This document shows, in pieces, positions 23,901 to 38,900 of a DNA stretch of 64,000 nucleotides. This DNA is from Biomphalaria glabrata (taxonomy: Eukaryota; Mollusca; Gastropoda; Planorbidae), in contig NC_074712.1 in assembly GCF_947242115.1 (NCBI RefSeq), forward strand, positions 18,194,666 through 18,258,665, in the 5' to 3' direction. Both the position numbers and the translations under genes were made by a program. Position 1 is the first letter of the stretch, and each line of letters begins with the position of its first letter. The notes beneath the pieces are model-generated. The model saw only the letters and a program-made list of their open reading frames with translations. It was not told the DNA's origin and did no database searches.

Positions 23901-26900
23901 ACTTCCTGTAATTGATCATAAAACTCTTCTACTGCCTCATCGTCATATGTTGATGTAGGAGCGTAGGCTTGAATGATGGTGATATTGAAGGGTGATGCCT
24001 TTAAACGTATGGAGATGAGTCGGCTGGATATAGGGTAACAATTCACAACGCAGTTGTTGTAGTTCCTGTGTATAAGAAATCATACTCCTTGTTCCTCAAT
24101 CTGGTAGTCCACTGTAGTACAGTTTATGGCCATCTTCTGTTGTTGTTTCACCTATGTTTTTCCATCGCATTTCAGAGAGTCCTATGATGTTGAAACGGAG
24201 TCGGTTAAGTTCATGTGTGAGCTCTTCAACTTTTCCTTCGTCTCTTAGTGATCTCACATTCCATGTTCCTATGGTGATTTTATTTCTGGTATTTATTTTA
24301 GTTTTGCATGGACCAGTAGTATACTTCTCACCCCCGCCCTGGTCTGTAACGGTAGGCGCGGCCCTTGGTAACCCGGGCGACGGCCGAGCCGGTATGGGTT
24401 TATTAACGGTCATCATCTCATTTGGTGTAACAAGGGCTATTTACTTGCATGGCGGCGCCCATCCCTCTCCATGCTGACCACAGCCGAATGCCTCCAATTA
24501 GGTGGATCGCCTTGGTCCTGAACACGTGGCCGTTGTAGTCCATCCTGGGACTCTTCCGCCCTGGCCGGTGACCTTAATCTAGAAGGCCTTTCGCCCAGTG
24601 GTGCCATGTTATCACCACCCCCTCACATGGTTTAGTCCGCCAGCTGAAGCGGTTTTCCAGGGCATGGCGCTTGGAGCCACATGTGAGAGATTTAGGGGTT
24701 GGAAGGGGACCAGTGAGGCCGTCCACCTAAAGGTGCAGCATGCCGGACCATCAAAGGTACTACCCCTTTCCAATACCCCCTTATGCCCTAAAATCTATAG
24801 AAATACAAAGAAATAGTTACCATTGAGTTTTTAGGGTATTGTTCATATGTGCAATTTAATTGATTTGACTTTTGAAACTTTGACTCTACTTTGTTTCAGA
24901 TTAGATATCTGATGATCAGAAGAAATATTCAAGTTCTATTTTTACAGATATTTTTACCTAATATGTTGTTAATAATGGGTTTTATTCTTGATAAAGTATA
25001 CAAAGCTAACCCAGTTCAGAATCCTCAGCCTTTAGAGATCAATCCACACCTTTATGTGGAGTCTTCCACTAAGCCTTCAGGGTTAACACCCCTTTTAACC
25101 TTTGATGCAGTCAGTAAGTTTGAGAAATAAAGTATTGTGTGAATAAAAGATTTTTTGTGTGAGTGACACTGAGTGGCTGTATAAAATTAAAATATTTGTA
25201 TTGGCTAAAGTTTTGAGCCTTGCATCTGCTGTCATTAAATAAATTGGGGAAAATCTGGAAGAGTAAAATCAGTTTCCAAGTAAAATTAAAACTGTATTCT
25301 TTGTTCGAGATCTCTGTACTCCTATACGATAGGACCCTGAATGTTGATGCTAATAGAAGAATTCAAGTCTTCGAAAGCAATTGCTACAGATAACTTTTAC
25401 AAGTCAACACTCTGGCTGGCAATTAGAGGAACTCTTCAATACTGTGAAGAGACAAAAGCTGAGGAAACATAATCATAATCAAAAGTCATCCTTCAAGGTA
25501 TAGCAGAGGGAGCATGAAGATTTGTCAAAAAAAAGCAGGTCGAACAATATGAAAGAACTGATTTTCCCAGTTTCCTGATTCTCTGCTAAGAACAGCTGTA
25601 GACCGGGAAAAGTGGAGTGATTCGGTTATGTGAATTGTCACAAGACCCCTACAATAAAAGTGAATGGCAAGATGAAAGTTTGAAGCTTTAAATGATAGTC
25701 TGTAGTTGAGTGATAATAGCACATTAGTCACATTTGGAAGAACAAAAAATGAATTACTAACTTCTTTCTACAGACACAACAGACTCATTAGCATTGTTCA
25801 ATGTATGGAGAAATCATTACAATTTGAAACTGGATGTCTACAAAGCTGGTATCAATACAACAAGTCAGCTAGCACCTCATTATTTGGGCATACAAGTTCA
25901 GAACATCTCTGGAAAGGTATTGATAGATGATTTTGGTCAATTAGATTTTTTTTTCTTTGTGTTAATTTTGAAGTTTACATTTTTCTTGTAAATAATATTA
26001 ATGTTCTCCCGTTCTTCCAAATATACATTGAATCTATATATAATTGAATTACCCCACCCAGTTGGTGTTCATATGTATTTTTGAGATTATTCCTTACAAT
26101 AAATACTAATTATTCAGAAAAAGTCCTTCAAGATCCAATCTTCTTTAAATATTTTTTTGATACTTATTGCTATACTTTGCTTTTTGGATTTACTTTGATA
26201 TAAAGATCACTATTTGTGAGCAATCCAAGCACAGAATTGACTACTGTCTTCCTGTGCAAAATTATGGCTCTAGGATAGCCCTTGCATAGCTTGATGATAT
26301 TCAGTCCCAAGCACTGAGGTTTGTGGAACTTTCAAGATAAGTCCAGTGAATGTTGCTGAAATAATTGTACATGTAGGTCCACTAAACCCTTAGAAGGGAA
26401 TTATCTGTACTAACTTACTTTGAACAGTACAAATGACTAGATGCATAACTGCCAGCTAGAGAACTAGATGATGGAGATCAGAAGATAGATCTAGATGCAG
26501 TTATTTATGCATCTTGCTACTAAACTTTCTGACAATGCCAGCTCTCTACCAATAAGTAAAACATCTAAACTTTCCACTATAAACCCCATTGATGTCTTTC
26601 CACAGCCCCAGATATTTTCTTGAAACTAGTAGAGCTGACACCACTAAGCTTAATCATGTATCTACTGAGACCATCTATTCCTTCCCACTTAGTGTTACCT
26701 TTACATATACTGATTGCATGAGTAGACTTCGGAATAGCTAATTGTGGAGTAACAATTTCCTTTTGACTCAAGAAAACTCCATGGTTCCTGTGGTAACATC
26801 TGCAACTTAAATGGAGAAGTCATGGCAATCAAGTGAAGCTCTGAAAACCATTGACTGACTCAGCTAGGGATGCCTGATAGTGACACACATAGTTATAAAC

Positions 26901-29900
26901 GGCCTCACAATCTGTACTACAGATTTACAAAGTCCCCATCACAGTCATAGGCCAACACTCTGGCACCATGGTTATAATGCAGAGGGTACCAAGTCACATA
27001 GGTGTGACATGTAATACCATTGGAGACTCCATTGGCCCACCAGGGAAGGAAAATACCACTCAGTGAACAGATTGTGTTCCTTCATTATGCTCCAGCAACA
27101 ATACAAAAGACAGTAACAGATCAATGGTTTTTGTTCAGGACAAAATCCATAAAGCTCATGGATTCTCAGAGCACAAACTGGGGCACCTCATATTGAAGGT
27201 CACCAGGCCAGAAAAAGTTCAACTCACAGTTCCCCCACTGCAGAGAGGAAGAGGAATCCATGTCTCTTTTTTTTTGACTGTGAAATCTGAACAGGCCTGG
27301 TTAGCAATATGCTCTTGTATTGTTAAGAGATATGCATGCTTTATAAACAATCACAAGGTTTTGGTACCTGGCTTTTGGATGAAAGGATTTGAGCTTCTCA
27401 ATCTCTTGTTCACATAACGTTGCTGATGATGAAATATTCAACTATGTGCATACTAAGCATCATTTTTTTAATTTACATTTTTCAAAGAAGAACCCTATTT
27501 TTAAACGTTAGGCCTATCATGATGGTCAAGTTAATCTGGTTTTTAGTTAACTGGACATTGTCTGGACAGCACAATTACCTCACACCTTTACATTATGCTT
27601 AGCAGCAGGATTCTTTAACACTGTAGTTACGACTTCCTATATTTTAAAATTAATTTGTGTAAATAGTTGAAGATTTTTTTATGTTTTCAGACCTTGAACG
27701 ACATAGTAATCCTGTACAATGATTCAGCACTGCACAGTGTACCAGCAGCCATAAATCTGCTCACTCAGACAGTGCTGTCCTTCTTCAACGCATCTGCCTC
27801 TATAAACATCAGTAGTCTCCCATGGCCTGTGGTAGAATCTGGTATGAAATTCAATTCTGGGAGCCTCATGGCTTTATTTTATGTTGGATTAGCATTTGTT
27901 TTCATCATTCCAAGCTTTGCTGGGGAAATAGTTCAGGACAGGGAGGTAATTTAGCATTTTAGTTTTCTCATTTGCTTTCTACTTCAATTGCAATCAAATA
28001 TTTTAATCCACTTGTATTATATTATAATATTATACTAGATAGCATACAGCCATAAGTAAAGCGACCCTTATAGACTTAAGTGCAGATAAACTTGTTTGTA
28101 TGCCAGAATGGTAAACAATGGTGTCATGTTGCCAGCACAATGAACAACTTCCTTTACTTTCCCAACTAATGTCAGGTAACCATAAGAGTTGACTGGACTA
28201 AAAATCTTGGAAATTCAAAATCTGTCTTTAATGAGATTTAAACCCTGAGATCCCTTGGTTCATTGACTGCTATTCATTTACAGCTAACAGAAAGGAAGAT
28301 TGAATTATTTGTATGGTGCTGTGTAATCAATGGTTCCAATGTATGAGCACATATATGTTTACCTTTTACTGTTGGTTATGTTGAACATTAGATAGGAACA
28401 AATGGAGTCAGTTTTATGAAGCTCAATAAGTAACATAGGAATGTATACTCAGACACAAAGATAAGGAATATTTCTTATTCCATATGCAAGAACAAATTTG
28501 TTTAAGTTCTTCTTCTTCCCTAGTGCTATTAGTTTGTCATTTTAGCTGTCGTGTTTGTGTTTATAATGTTATTACAGCGCCTTGAGCCTATATTTTGTTT
28601 GTTAACAGCGCTTTATAAATAAAATTATTATTATTAGTGCATGAAATGGTTTGCCTGAACCTACCAGGAAAACCAATGACATTGCAGAATGAATGATAAA
28701 TAACACCTTGGAAATAATTATGATAAATGTAAGAAAAATGATTTTCTTTGCCCTTACTGGAACATGTTTTTATGTTGAGATCTAAAGTATTAATATGCAA
28801 CATTTGAAAGATCCACTCATTAGGTGTAACTTATGTTGTTTATCCTTCTGAAACAGCTTAAGTTAAGAGGTCAGCTGCGTATATCAGGTGTATCATTCAA
28901 GGAGTATTGGGCTTCCATCTATGCTGCTGACATCATAGTATACTTGATTCCTCTCATTCTTGTTTTGATCATTGTTCCAGTGATGGAGGTTTGTGTTAGA
29001 ACAAAATAGTGAAACATAATATTTTATTATTAAGTTTATATTTGTAATTAATAAGTACATTTTGAAAAATGTTTTTTATTTTTAGTGAAAATGGAATAAT
29101 TGTAATGCAAGTTTTTATTTTTAGGTTATAATTCTTCCAGTTTGCAGATTAAATAAGACTAACACTCTAGATTTTGAATGTCAGAAAATAAACTATGTAA
29201 CATACCTAAATTATTTACAGACATATTCTTGTTAAAAATGTATTTTCTAATTGTTACTCTACAGAAAATACCAAGGTGTTATAATAAACAAAGTTCTTAG
29301 ATTATTTTCACAGTTTTATTGCTACTTTCTCTTTAGGGCACTTCTATCCAAAAAGATTTTAGAACTGTTTAGTGGCCTTACAAAAGGTCATTGTGAAGGG
29401 TATAGCCATTCCACAGAGTAGGGCAAGGGCAAAAGACCACCTTTCCACCCCAACCCCGACGCTCTGACCCGAGGGCATGGCGGGTCATTTTATTTATTAA
29501 AGAAATTTATTTGTAAAATAACATAACTACCAATATTTCAAAAAAAAAGTATTTTAAGTAAGCGAGCTTTTTCCATCTTCTAAGTTGTATCGTTTAATTG
29601 TTTTTGTGAAAGCTATATCTTTCTGAAAACATTTCGAAACCTCTCCGCTTCACGTTGATATGTTAAATGGTCAAATTTTTTTCCAACTGTTTTACATTGT
29701 TATATTGAGGCTTTTATATAACAAAAAAGGTTCTCAACGGAGCATTTTACCTACCATAAAGATGATCTTAGGCGGTCACCTCCATTACAGACTTACCTAT
29801 GCTATATTTAACTCAAATATCCCTTGCATACTAGTATTGGCCAGTGATGCCTACTACTTTATTAGATTTAATTTGTTTAAGCCTGTCCCATCCCTTTTTA

Positions 29901-32900
29901 ATTAATTCTTTTGACCAGCATTCTTATTACTGGCCAGAGGAGGAACCTGCTGTTTTTGTGTTTTTTTTCCAATATCCCAGGAAACATTTTTTTTTCCAGT
30001 ATTAAAAAAAATTTTTTTTTATTTCACAATTTTTCCAAAGAAAAAAGGAATAAATTTACTAACTTTAATGAACATTCTTTATGTATGATTTCCAAACATT
30101 GTATATATTGACCCCAGCTGGTTAATGGGTGCTCAAATGAATTTTTTGTATTCATTTGGAAGGGCACCACTTAGAAAAGTTTAAGAAAATGTATTAGGAG
30201 CACATACATTCAAACTTTTGTTAAATGTTGGCAAAAATATAAGGCCTTTCCTAAACCCTATAGCTATCTCTGTAACTCTGCACAAGAACCTATCACTAAA
30301 CAACAGAATACTTAATAAATTAAGAGAAAAAAAAATAATTAAAATGTTTTTTTTATCTAGAATGCTTTTTTAAGTTCCCCTGGTGCAGTTGGCACCTTCA
30401 TCTTACTGTTAACTATCAACATGCCATTCTACTTAATGCTGGCTTTGGTGCTGTCCTTCATCTTTGATAAAAAAGCAACTTGTGTCTCATACCTGAGTAG
30501 TTTTTTGAATTTTGTAAGTCCACTTGTGTACATGTTTATTATCATGTTTGGACTAGAATGAGACATTATCTTTTTTGGACCAGATTGAGGCATTATCTTT
30601 TTTGGACTAAATGAGACATTATCTTTTGGACCAGATTGAGACTTATATTTTTTGGACCATAATTAGAAATTATCATGTTTGAACTAGAATGAAACATTAT
30701 CTTGTTTGCACTTTAAAATCTTAGAAGTTTAACATAAACATGTTTTCTATACTCAATATTAATTTTTTTTTCTTGTTAACAATCACTACTCAAAATTTTT
30801 TAGCTCCATTTACTAAGAGTTCTAAAGAGGAATTCCTCTCCCATTCCATCTTTTTCCTTTTTTAAACTTCATCTAATTTCCTTAGGCTGCAGTGATGCCT
30901 TTGATAGCAGTTTTATTCTTGGACATGTCTACCAGAAGTAAGAATGCCATTATTATTCACTATGTTGCCTGTATTGTGGACCCACCTTACATAATTTTTG
31001 GAGGAATCTATTTCATCTTAAGGGTAAACAACTACTTTCTCTGATTTTTTATGTCTCAAAGTGGAACCAGTTTTGTATGTTTATGTTTTATTTAAAGAGC
31101 TTTTAGTTTATAATTGAGTGTTTGAAATGTTCAGGAAACTTTTAGGAACAAAGTTTTCATTCAAAGTTTATTTGATCTCTCAGATTTCCTTTTGTCTGTA
31201 GATCAATGTGATAGCTGTTCGGAGTGGACTGCAAGTAACAACCAGTGACTACTTCCAATGGGACAATCACTTTATCATTACCATAATATTGGTATCTATT
31301 TTTGTTAAATAGCATTTAAAATAAATAAGTTTTTTCTTTGGCTTTTACAAGCAATTATAAATTTAATTTTTCATTTTAATTTTTCTTTTACTTATTTTTG
31401 TAAATGAATATTTTAAAATTTCTGTTATAATTTAAAACTGATATTGAAACCTATTACTTCAACACTTTTTAAATAATAAATTGACTTGTGTGTTCATTTT
31501 ATTTCCTATTTTTAGCCAGTACTACATTTTGTTTGGATGTATTGGCTGCTTCGAGTCCTGGATATAAAGAAAACTGGAGGCAAAGTCAAAGACGCCTTCC
31601 CATGTCTTGCAAAGTCAGTGGATGGCTCAAATAATATAAACCCAGATATTATTGAGGTGGAAGATGATGATGTTAAACTAGAGAGAACTCATGTGGAAAA
31701 TTTACACAGTTCTAATAATCCTGTAAGCTGCTGTTTTCATCATTGTTAATTGTAAATTTTAACTAGTTGCTAGTTTTATTCTTCTTTAGTAACTGCATAG
31801 GATTAAGCTTTAAACATCATACAATGAATGACTTTGGAATAATTGATTAAGTGTGTGGCATTTTACATCTCCAAAATCAATCTTTATCATTTGCAACTTC
31901 ACATTTGACTAAAGAGGCCAATCCTTGATATACATCCATTGCCACAGGTTATGAATTTGTAATCACCTGACACTGCAGCGTTTTCAGCCTTTTGTCTACT
32001 TTTGGTGTGGTGACCATTTTTGATCCAGAATCCCTCCTTATGCTTGGCATCATATGGGCCTGTTCTGTGTTGTTTTTTTTTGGTGTGAACTTACATACAT
32101 TATTGTATCTTAAGAGTGGGCACCTGCAGCTCCTTATTATATCATTATACAAAATGTCTTGTGGCATTCACTATAATGTCCAAGCCGTCTGTTTCTGGTA
32201 ACAGTGCAGATGTCCTGGCATCCTCCTCTTCATAGGACTATTCTTTAAGCCAAATTTCTGGCAAGCATCAGACATGCCATCAGTTAGAGTCTGAAGCTGA
32301 GTAGCAGATTCAGCAGCACCAACTGCATTATTAGTGTAAAGCAGTTCCCTAATTAACATTTTTTTCACTTTGGTTTTGGCCCTGAATACATTGAAAAGTT
32401 TTCATGAGGACCTTGAAAATACACACCTCTGTAGTATAAATTATCATCATCATCAAACCCTTGCTTGCTGTTGTGTGTACTGCATGTATGTCACCATACA
32501 TGTCAAGTACTTGTGGCTCCCCAGACCTGTCAAGACAGAGATTAGCAGGTCTTCCACTAACAGGAATGACCCTTTCCATGGTTTCCTCACAAGACTTATT
32601 CCTGACCAGAAAACATACACTACTTCTCACATGCTGACCACACTGGCAATGATCCCTTCTACAACTCAGGCAGTTCTAACCTATTTCTAATTCTGCTTCT
32701 CCATCTACTTAGCCAGAATCAATAGTCAACCATCTTGTCTCTACTCTCTGTTCATCACTCATCTTAATTGGTGCTCTAGTGCACACCAGCGTAGGAACAG
32801 AGATAAAATATTGCTTCCTTCTTCACAAGAGATCGTCACGTACACTCTGGAACAGTGGAGATTAGTCAGTTTATTCCTCCTCCGCTTAGCAAGAGCACCA

Positions 32901-35900
32901 TGATGTGAATCATGCTAAGAACAAATCAACAGTACGTGGCCCATCCAGCATATTCAGACCTGGGCAGCCTCCACCACAGCAAGGATTGGTCAGGGCACCT
33001 CATCAGCTCCCAGATTCTACTGCTTTTTTAGGGCTTGGCTCAGCACATAAACCATTTTTCCATTTCTTATCATTTGGATTGTCGCCAGAGTCATGATGGA
33101 AATGCACAGGCTGATTGGTACTGGTGATAGCCCTCCCTGGTGGTCCAATGAATCTGCAAGGCTGTTGCTAATGACACCTATGTGACTCAGTACCCACTGC
33201 AAAGTTATCAATAGATAATGCTATACTGTTCAAAATGTTTTTAGATTATTTTGTCTTATTAGCTATCATGTTTGTTTATGCTTGCATAGAATCTTGAGCC
33301 TACATAATTTATGTTTTGTTATGCTGTCATAGCACCTTGAGCCTATATTATGTTTTGTTATGCTGTCATAGCGCCTTGAGTCTATATTATGTTTTGTTAT
33401 GCTGTCATGTTTTGTTATGCTATGTTTTGTTATGCTGTCATAGCACCTTGAGTCTATATTATGTTTTGTTATGCTGTCATGTTTTGTTATGCTATGTTTT
33501 GTTATGCTGTCATAGCACCTTGAGCCTATATTATGTTTTGTTATGCTGTCATAGCACCTTGAGCCTATATTATGTTTTGTTATGCTGTCATAGCGCCTTG
33601 AGCCTATATTATGTTTTGTTATGCTGTCATAGCGCCTTGAGTCTATATTATGTTTTGTTATGCTGTCATGTTTTGTTATGCTATGTTTTGTTATGCTGTC
33701 ATAGCACCTTGAGCCTATATTATGTTTTGTTATGCTGTCATAGCACCTTGAGCCTATATTATGTTTTGTTATGCTGTCATAGCACCTTGAGCCTATATTA
33801 TGTTTTGTTATGCTGTCATAGTGCCTTGAGCCTACACTATGTTTTGTTATGCTGTCATAGTGCCTTGAGCCTACATTATGTTTTGTTATGCTGTTATAGT
33901 CCTTGAGCCTACATTATGTTTGTTCACTGTGCTTTATAAATTAAATTCTCAGTATGACGACAACAAAATTAGCTTCATGTTGTATTTTCTTTGACAATAT
34001 CAACATAATCTCTTCTATTTAGACCCCAGTAGCATACACACAAGGATTGAGAAAAGTTTATTATGTACGCATCAAGAAAGCCAATTGTTTTCAGCCTTCT
34101 GCTTTTCTATTTAACGTGGCAGTGAGAAATTTAAGTCTTGCTGTAAATGATGGGGAGGTGATAGGGCTACTTGGACCCAATGGTGCTGGCAAGACAACCG
34201 TTTTGAGTATGATCGTAACTGAGACAGAACCAACATGTGGCCAGGTAGGACATTCTTTATGCCAGTTGTATTGTTTCAGTTTGTTTTAATTATAAAATAC
34301 TTAAATTGTCATTTAAAAGTTTATGTAGAAGGTTAATTTCATTCTTTTCGATTTAAAATTAAACATTTTGACTTATACGCTTTATTGGAAATGTTATTCT
34401 AAGATTAATTAGAGTAAAAAAGAAATAAACTGTTCTTTGTTTACAATTTGCTTTTTAAGATCCATTCTACATTCATAACAATAAAACAGAGAAAATGAAG
34501 AGAAAACAATATGGAGAAGCATGTAGGCAATGTAATGAAACTTAAAGAAAAACAAGAAACATTTTAAAATGGAAGATGGGGAGAGATGAAATCAAAATAA
34601 AGGGCTAAAGCTTCATATAAAAAGGTCATTTGCAAACTAAATAATACAAATTACTTTTTTGCAACAATGTAGAAATTCTATTCTGCAGTGCTAAAAAGTA
34701 CAAAAAAATTGTGTGCTAAAATACCTATTTTATCAATATTTCTGTATTTTGTAAACCAGGGGGCACAGGAGACTCCATATATAAAAATATCTCATTATTT
34801 TTAGAAATCAAAATGTCTCTTTTCAAAATAAAAACAACCAAAACTGGATTTTGGATAATGATCTGACAGGTCATGTAGATATCCTTAATTCTATGCCAAA
34901 CTTATGAGCCACAACATCTTACAAAAAGCTATCTTTCTGTGCCATTGGTCACAGTTAATGTTATGTGGTATAATGTAATATATGTATGTACTTTTCTCTG
35001 TCACTTGGTGTAAGTTCTTTTATTTTTATGTTTTTATATTAGTTCTATTTATTATAATTATGAACTTAAACTAAGGACCCATACAAAAAGTAGTGACATT
35101 GAGCCATCTAATCTAATTGAAATAAAGACACAATTGATCAGAATATAACAGATGTACAATAATCATAAGTTCAATTTTAAACTTTGTTACCATGTAGACT
35201 AGCTACTTTTGTCAAACCTTATTACATAATGTCATAGTTGACTATACATCTTATGTTAAAAAAGCTTATGTTTACCCTTGTGACAGTGAATTTACTTGGG
35301 TAAGTCAGTATGTAAATTATAGATCACCATTTTTCCTGTGAATTAAATTGTATGTATAGATAATTGTTTAGAGAATAAAAATTATAATAGTATGTCAATA
35401 TTTCTGTAATTGATGGTTGGTGAAGTGTTTAAGCACTTGACTTCTAATCTCTGAAATTATTTAATGTCCATCTCTATGTCATTTTCAAAGGTAATTGTGT
35501 CTGGTTACAACAACCGCAGTCACATGTTGTCTGTACTTGAGTTCCTGGGATACTGTCCACAGTACGATGCTCTGTGGGAGAACATCACCCTGGAGGAGCA
35601 TATCAGGTGCTTTGCTGCCATTAAGGGAGTAGATCCTAAACACTTAAATGCAGTGATAGATTAGTATGTATTATTTCCATTCTTAATTAAAGAACATTAG
35701 TTGGGTCAGGGGAGGTCAAATAAGTTCAATAGCAGTAATAACTAGAAGTAACTAAATGTACAATAGTCAATAATTAGGAAAAAATGGCCTTTGGTAGCCT
35801 TAGATGATAGTTTCTTAACAATCTTTTGGCACAAAGCACATTTCATGGTCAGCATTGTCTAGAATTAAGTGCATCACTATTAATGTGATGGAATATTTTT

Positions 35901-38900
35901 AGTGTTTTGGAGCAATAAACAATGGCAGTATGAATGTCCTACCCCCATCTCTTACTAAACATGATACCACTCACTTCAGAGTCGAATACAACCAGTGTAG
36001 TTAAAATATAAGTTAAAAATATAAGCTATTTGCTATAAAAAAAAAAGTGTATACAAAGTGTAGTAGTATAAAATACAAACTTTATATATTAATAATATAA
36101 TATACGCACATGTATGTTTCTTATATATAAATCGTTTTTCAATATACTATTTTATTTTAAACAATGAAGAGGCCTACTTAATCATACAAAAACATTCATA
36201 ATTAGATTTAGCATTATGTTAAAAAAAATTTCCTGCTTTGTTAGCTATGTTTCAAGTCTAAAGCTAGAAGAACATAGAAAAAAGTGTGCTAAAACATTAT
36301 CAGGTGGAACCAAAAGAAAAGTAAGTCTGCTCAGGACATTTTTTGTTTGTTTCAACCACCTGTATCACCTTTTTTTTTAATTTTTGTCATCTTTATATAC
36401 AATTCATAAAAGTTGTGTTCTTTGGTGAATATATTGTTTTCAGTACACAGGCTAAAGGTTTGGAACTCACTCCCCATTGATCTCAGACAGGCAACATGCT
36501 TCATTGCATTCAAGAAAAACATTAAAACCTATCTGTTCAAAACTTTTTTTAAGATTAGTTTGTCATTTTAGCTCTCGTGTTTATGTTTGTAATGTTATCA
36601 CAGCGCCTTGAGCCTAAACTTTGTTTGTTACAGCGCTCTATAAATTAAATTATTATTATTATATTACAGCTGAGTTACATAATGAGCATACTGGGGTCAC
36701 CTCGGCTGGTACTGCTAGATGAACCTTCCACTGGAATGGATCCTCAATCAAAACGTTTCCTCTGGTAAGCATTAGAACCTTAGCTAAATGCTCTTATTTT
36801 CATCATTGACCAGCTTAATTAGCTTTCCTTAAGTTTTAAGTTTTCTTTCATCACTAAATGAAGTTTATCTTGAACCCTATCTTGGCTTAACACATTATAG
36901 TGTGTGTCATAAAAACCAGAAAAACATTTTAAAAAATACATTTTAAAAAATAAAGCTTATTATATAATGTGTAATTGAACCAATTAGTTAAAAAAAAGGG
37001 AACAACCTGAATTCATACTCATAATATGGCTCACCTCTCTTCAAGCTGACACTCTAACCACTCTGCTAGGGAGGTGCCTGTGACTATAGATGTATGGTTA
37101 TGTATTGTTTGTTTCAAACTTACTTTAAAGCACCGACCAATAATGGGGACTAATTCAGCTTATACCACCACTTCAGCCAAGTACAATATCTTTCACTTGC
37201 TCAAAATACCAAAACAAAATAATTAATTATCAATAATTAAATTAATCAACTAATTGGTTAATTTTTTTTATTCTTGTGTCGTCAGGGAAAAGAAATAGTT
37301 GTGCAAAATTTCAACTTGAGCCGAGATGGGTGTCGGAGAAATGACATGTACAAACTTTTTACCAGAGAGACAAACAGTGAGTTGATATAAGCTTTGTAAA
37401 TATGTGGCCAAAAACCTTGGTGTTATCCAATAGTTGTGGATTCTGACATTATCTAAGCATTATTAGGAATGTCAGACCATCAAACATTTTAATGACACAA
37501 TGTAGCAATCTTTAATTGCAACTCCCTTAGTAAAGATTTAAGACTCTTAAATGGACAAAACATTGGGATGAAAACAGAACATTATGAGAGCAGTAACAAC
37601 TTTAACCTTCCCCTGAGCAAAGCAATAAATTAGCACCAGAGTCATGAAGTAAACTAGAGCAGAAATTGCAACTTCAGTCTTACATTTCATTACTTCATAC
37701 ACGCATTTTGTTTTCTCTAATGAAGTCATGTTTTTTCAGATATTTATTCTAAACTGTTCATGTTCTATTTCATCAACAGGGACACTATATCTGCAAGTTT
37801 TAAGAAAACAGAGAGAGGAGCTATTCTGACCACACATTACATGGAGGAAGCTGATGCTTTGTGTGACAGAGTAGGAATTATGGTGAATGGTCAGTTAGAG
37901 TAAGTAATAAGTAATTGTACTAGTTTGAAGTATCAAAGAGTACCCTATATTAAATGGTTAGACAGTATTCGTAAAGGCTTTTAGTTTATGACCACACTTA
38001 ATTCCTATGTGTTTATTCTGCTGGTGATTCTTTTCACTTTACCTATAATCAGTTAAAAGTTTCAATTTTGTTCATTATTTTAAATTAAATTAACATCTCA
38101 AATTATTTGTAGAAAGTTCCCCTTTCAGACTTTGCTATCTACATGTCTGCTTCTTTATTTTTAAAGGCATCAATTGACCCAGTTGTACTCCTTAAGATTA
38201 AAAAATCTAGTGTCCTTTTTTCTTGTCTTATTTACTAATCAATGACCTTTTTTATTTCATTCTATCTTAACTGTATTATTTTTTATCACTTCCCAAAATT
38301 ATATCATAATATAATATTGTCATTTAGATGTCTTGGCTCAACTCAGCATTTAAAATCGAAATATGGAAGTGGCTATATTCTAGAGGTCAAGCTGCGATAC
38401 ACTGAGTCAACTCAGTTGGAATTATCGATGGATAGTCTGGAGGAACATTTGAACCAATTGTTTCCAGGTCACAAAGTATTTTATAATCAGTCATTGTTTA
38501 TTAGATAGTCTGTTGTGCTGAAATAACCATTTTTAATTAATATATCATATTCCAGCCTCATTACTGAACCACTGTTATTGGTCAAATTTTTTACTAGGTC
38601 ACAATATCCTAAAAAACTGGAGATGTGTTTTTATATATACTATATATCTAAATATAATTGACGATACTTCAGAGAGTTTTGTTATCATACATGTATAAGT
38701 GTACTTTATTAAATCATTGGCTTAGATATTACCCAAAAATATTAAATAGTTTTAACATAAATGGTAATCAAGGAAAAATGATTTTACATTTTCAGGCTTA
38801 CAAAAAGTTGAAAGATTTCAAGAGAGAGCTCAGTATGCCATACCCAAAGATGATGTCAAATCTTTAGGAGTAACTTTTTCAAACTTAGAAAAATGTAAGA

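Larger units (their letters stand above)
21346..24788 (-). mobile_element. Near-intact APE-type LINE (RTE/CFDP2-like) with 8-bp TSD
   Basis: 3443 bp on the minus strand, flanked by the 8-bp duplication TAAAATCT (21338-21345 and 24789-24796). It has a GC-richer 5' leader (24788-24417), a coding region (24416-21362) and a short tail of repeated GGTAAA units directly after the stop, as in RTE-type elements. The open frames give an apurinic-type endonuclease followed by reverse transcriptase. The only damage seen is between 24096 and 24046, where the frame shifts and one in-frame TGA sits in a GVGF-like motif of the endonuclease. Inserted antisense in the ABCA5 intron between exons 17 and 18. Exact clade (RTE, Nimb or related) is not settled. 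Confidence 0.9.

Noticed and set aside
21389-24477. Several plus-strand open frames of 60-150 codons over the LINE
   Set aside because: They are antisense shadows of the long minus-strand LINE frames and show no conserved motifs.
29400-29480. GC-richer patch in ABCA5 intron 21 as an exon or SINE
   Set aside because: No open conserved frame, A/B box or second copy in the window.
33316-33906. A 196-codon open frame with repeating [13 protein letters not shown] units
   Set aside because: It exactly follows a 39-bp minisatellite in an intron; the frame stays open only because the period is a multiple of three.
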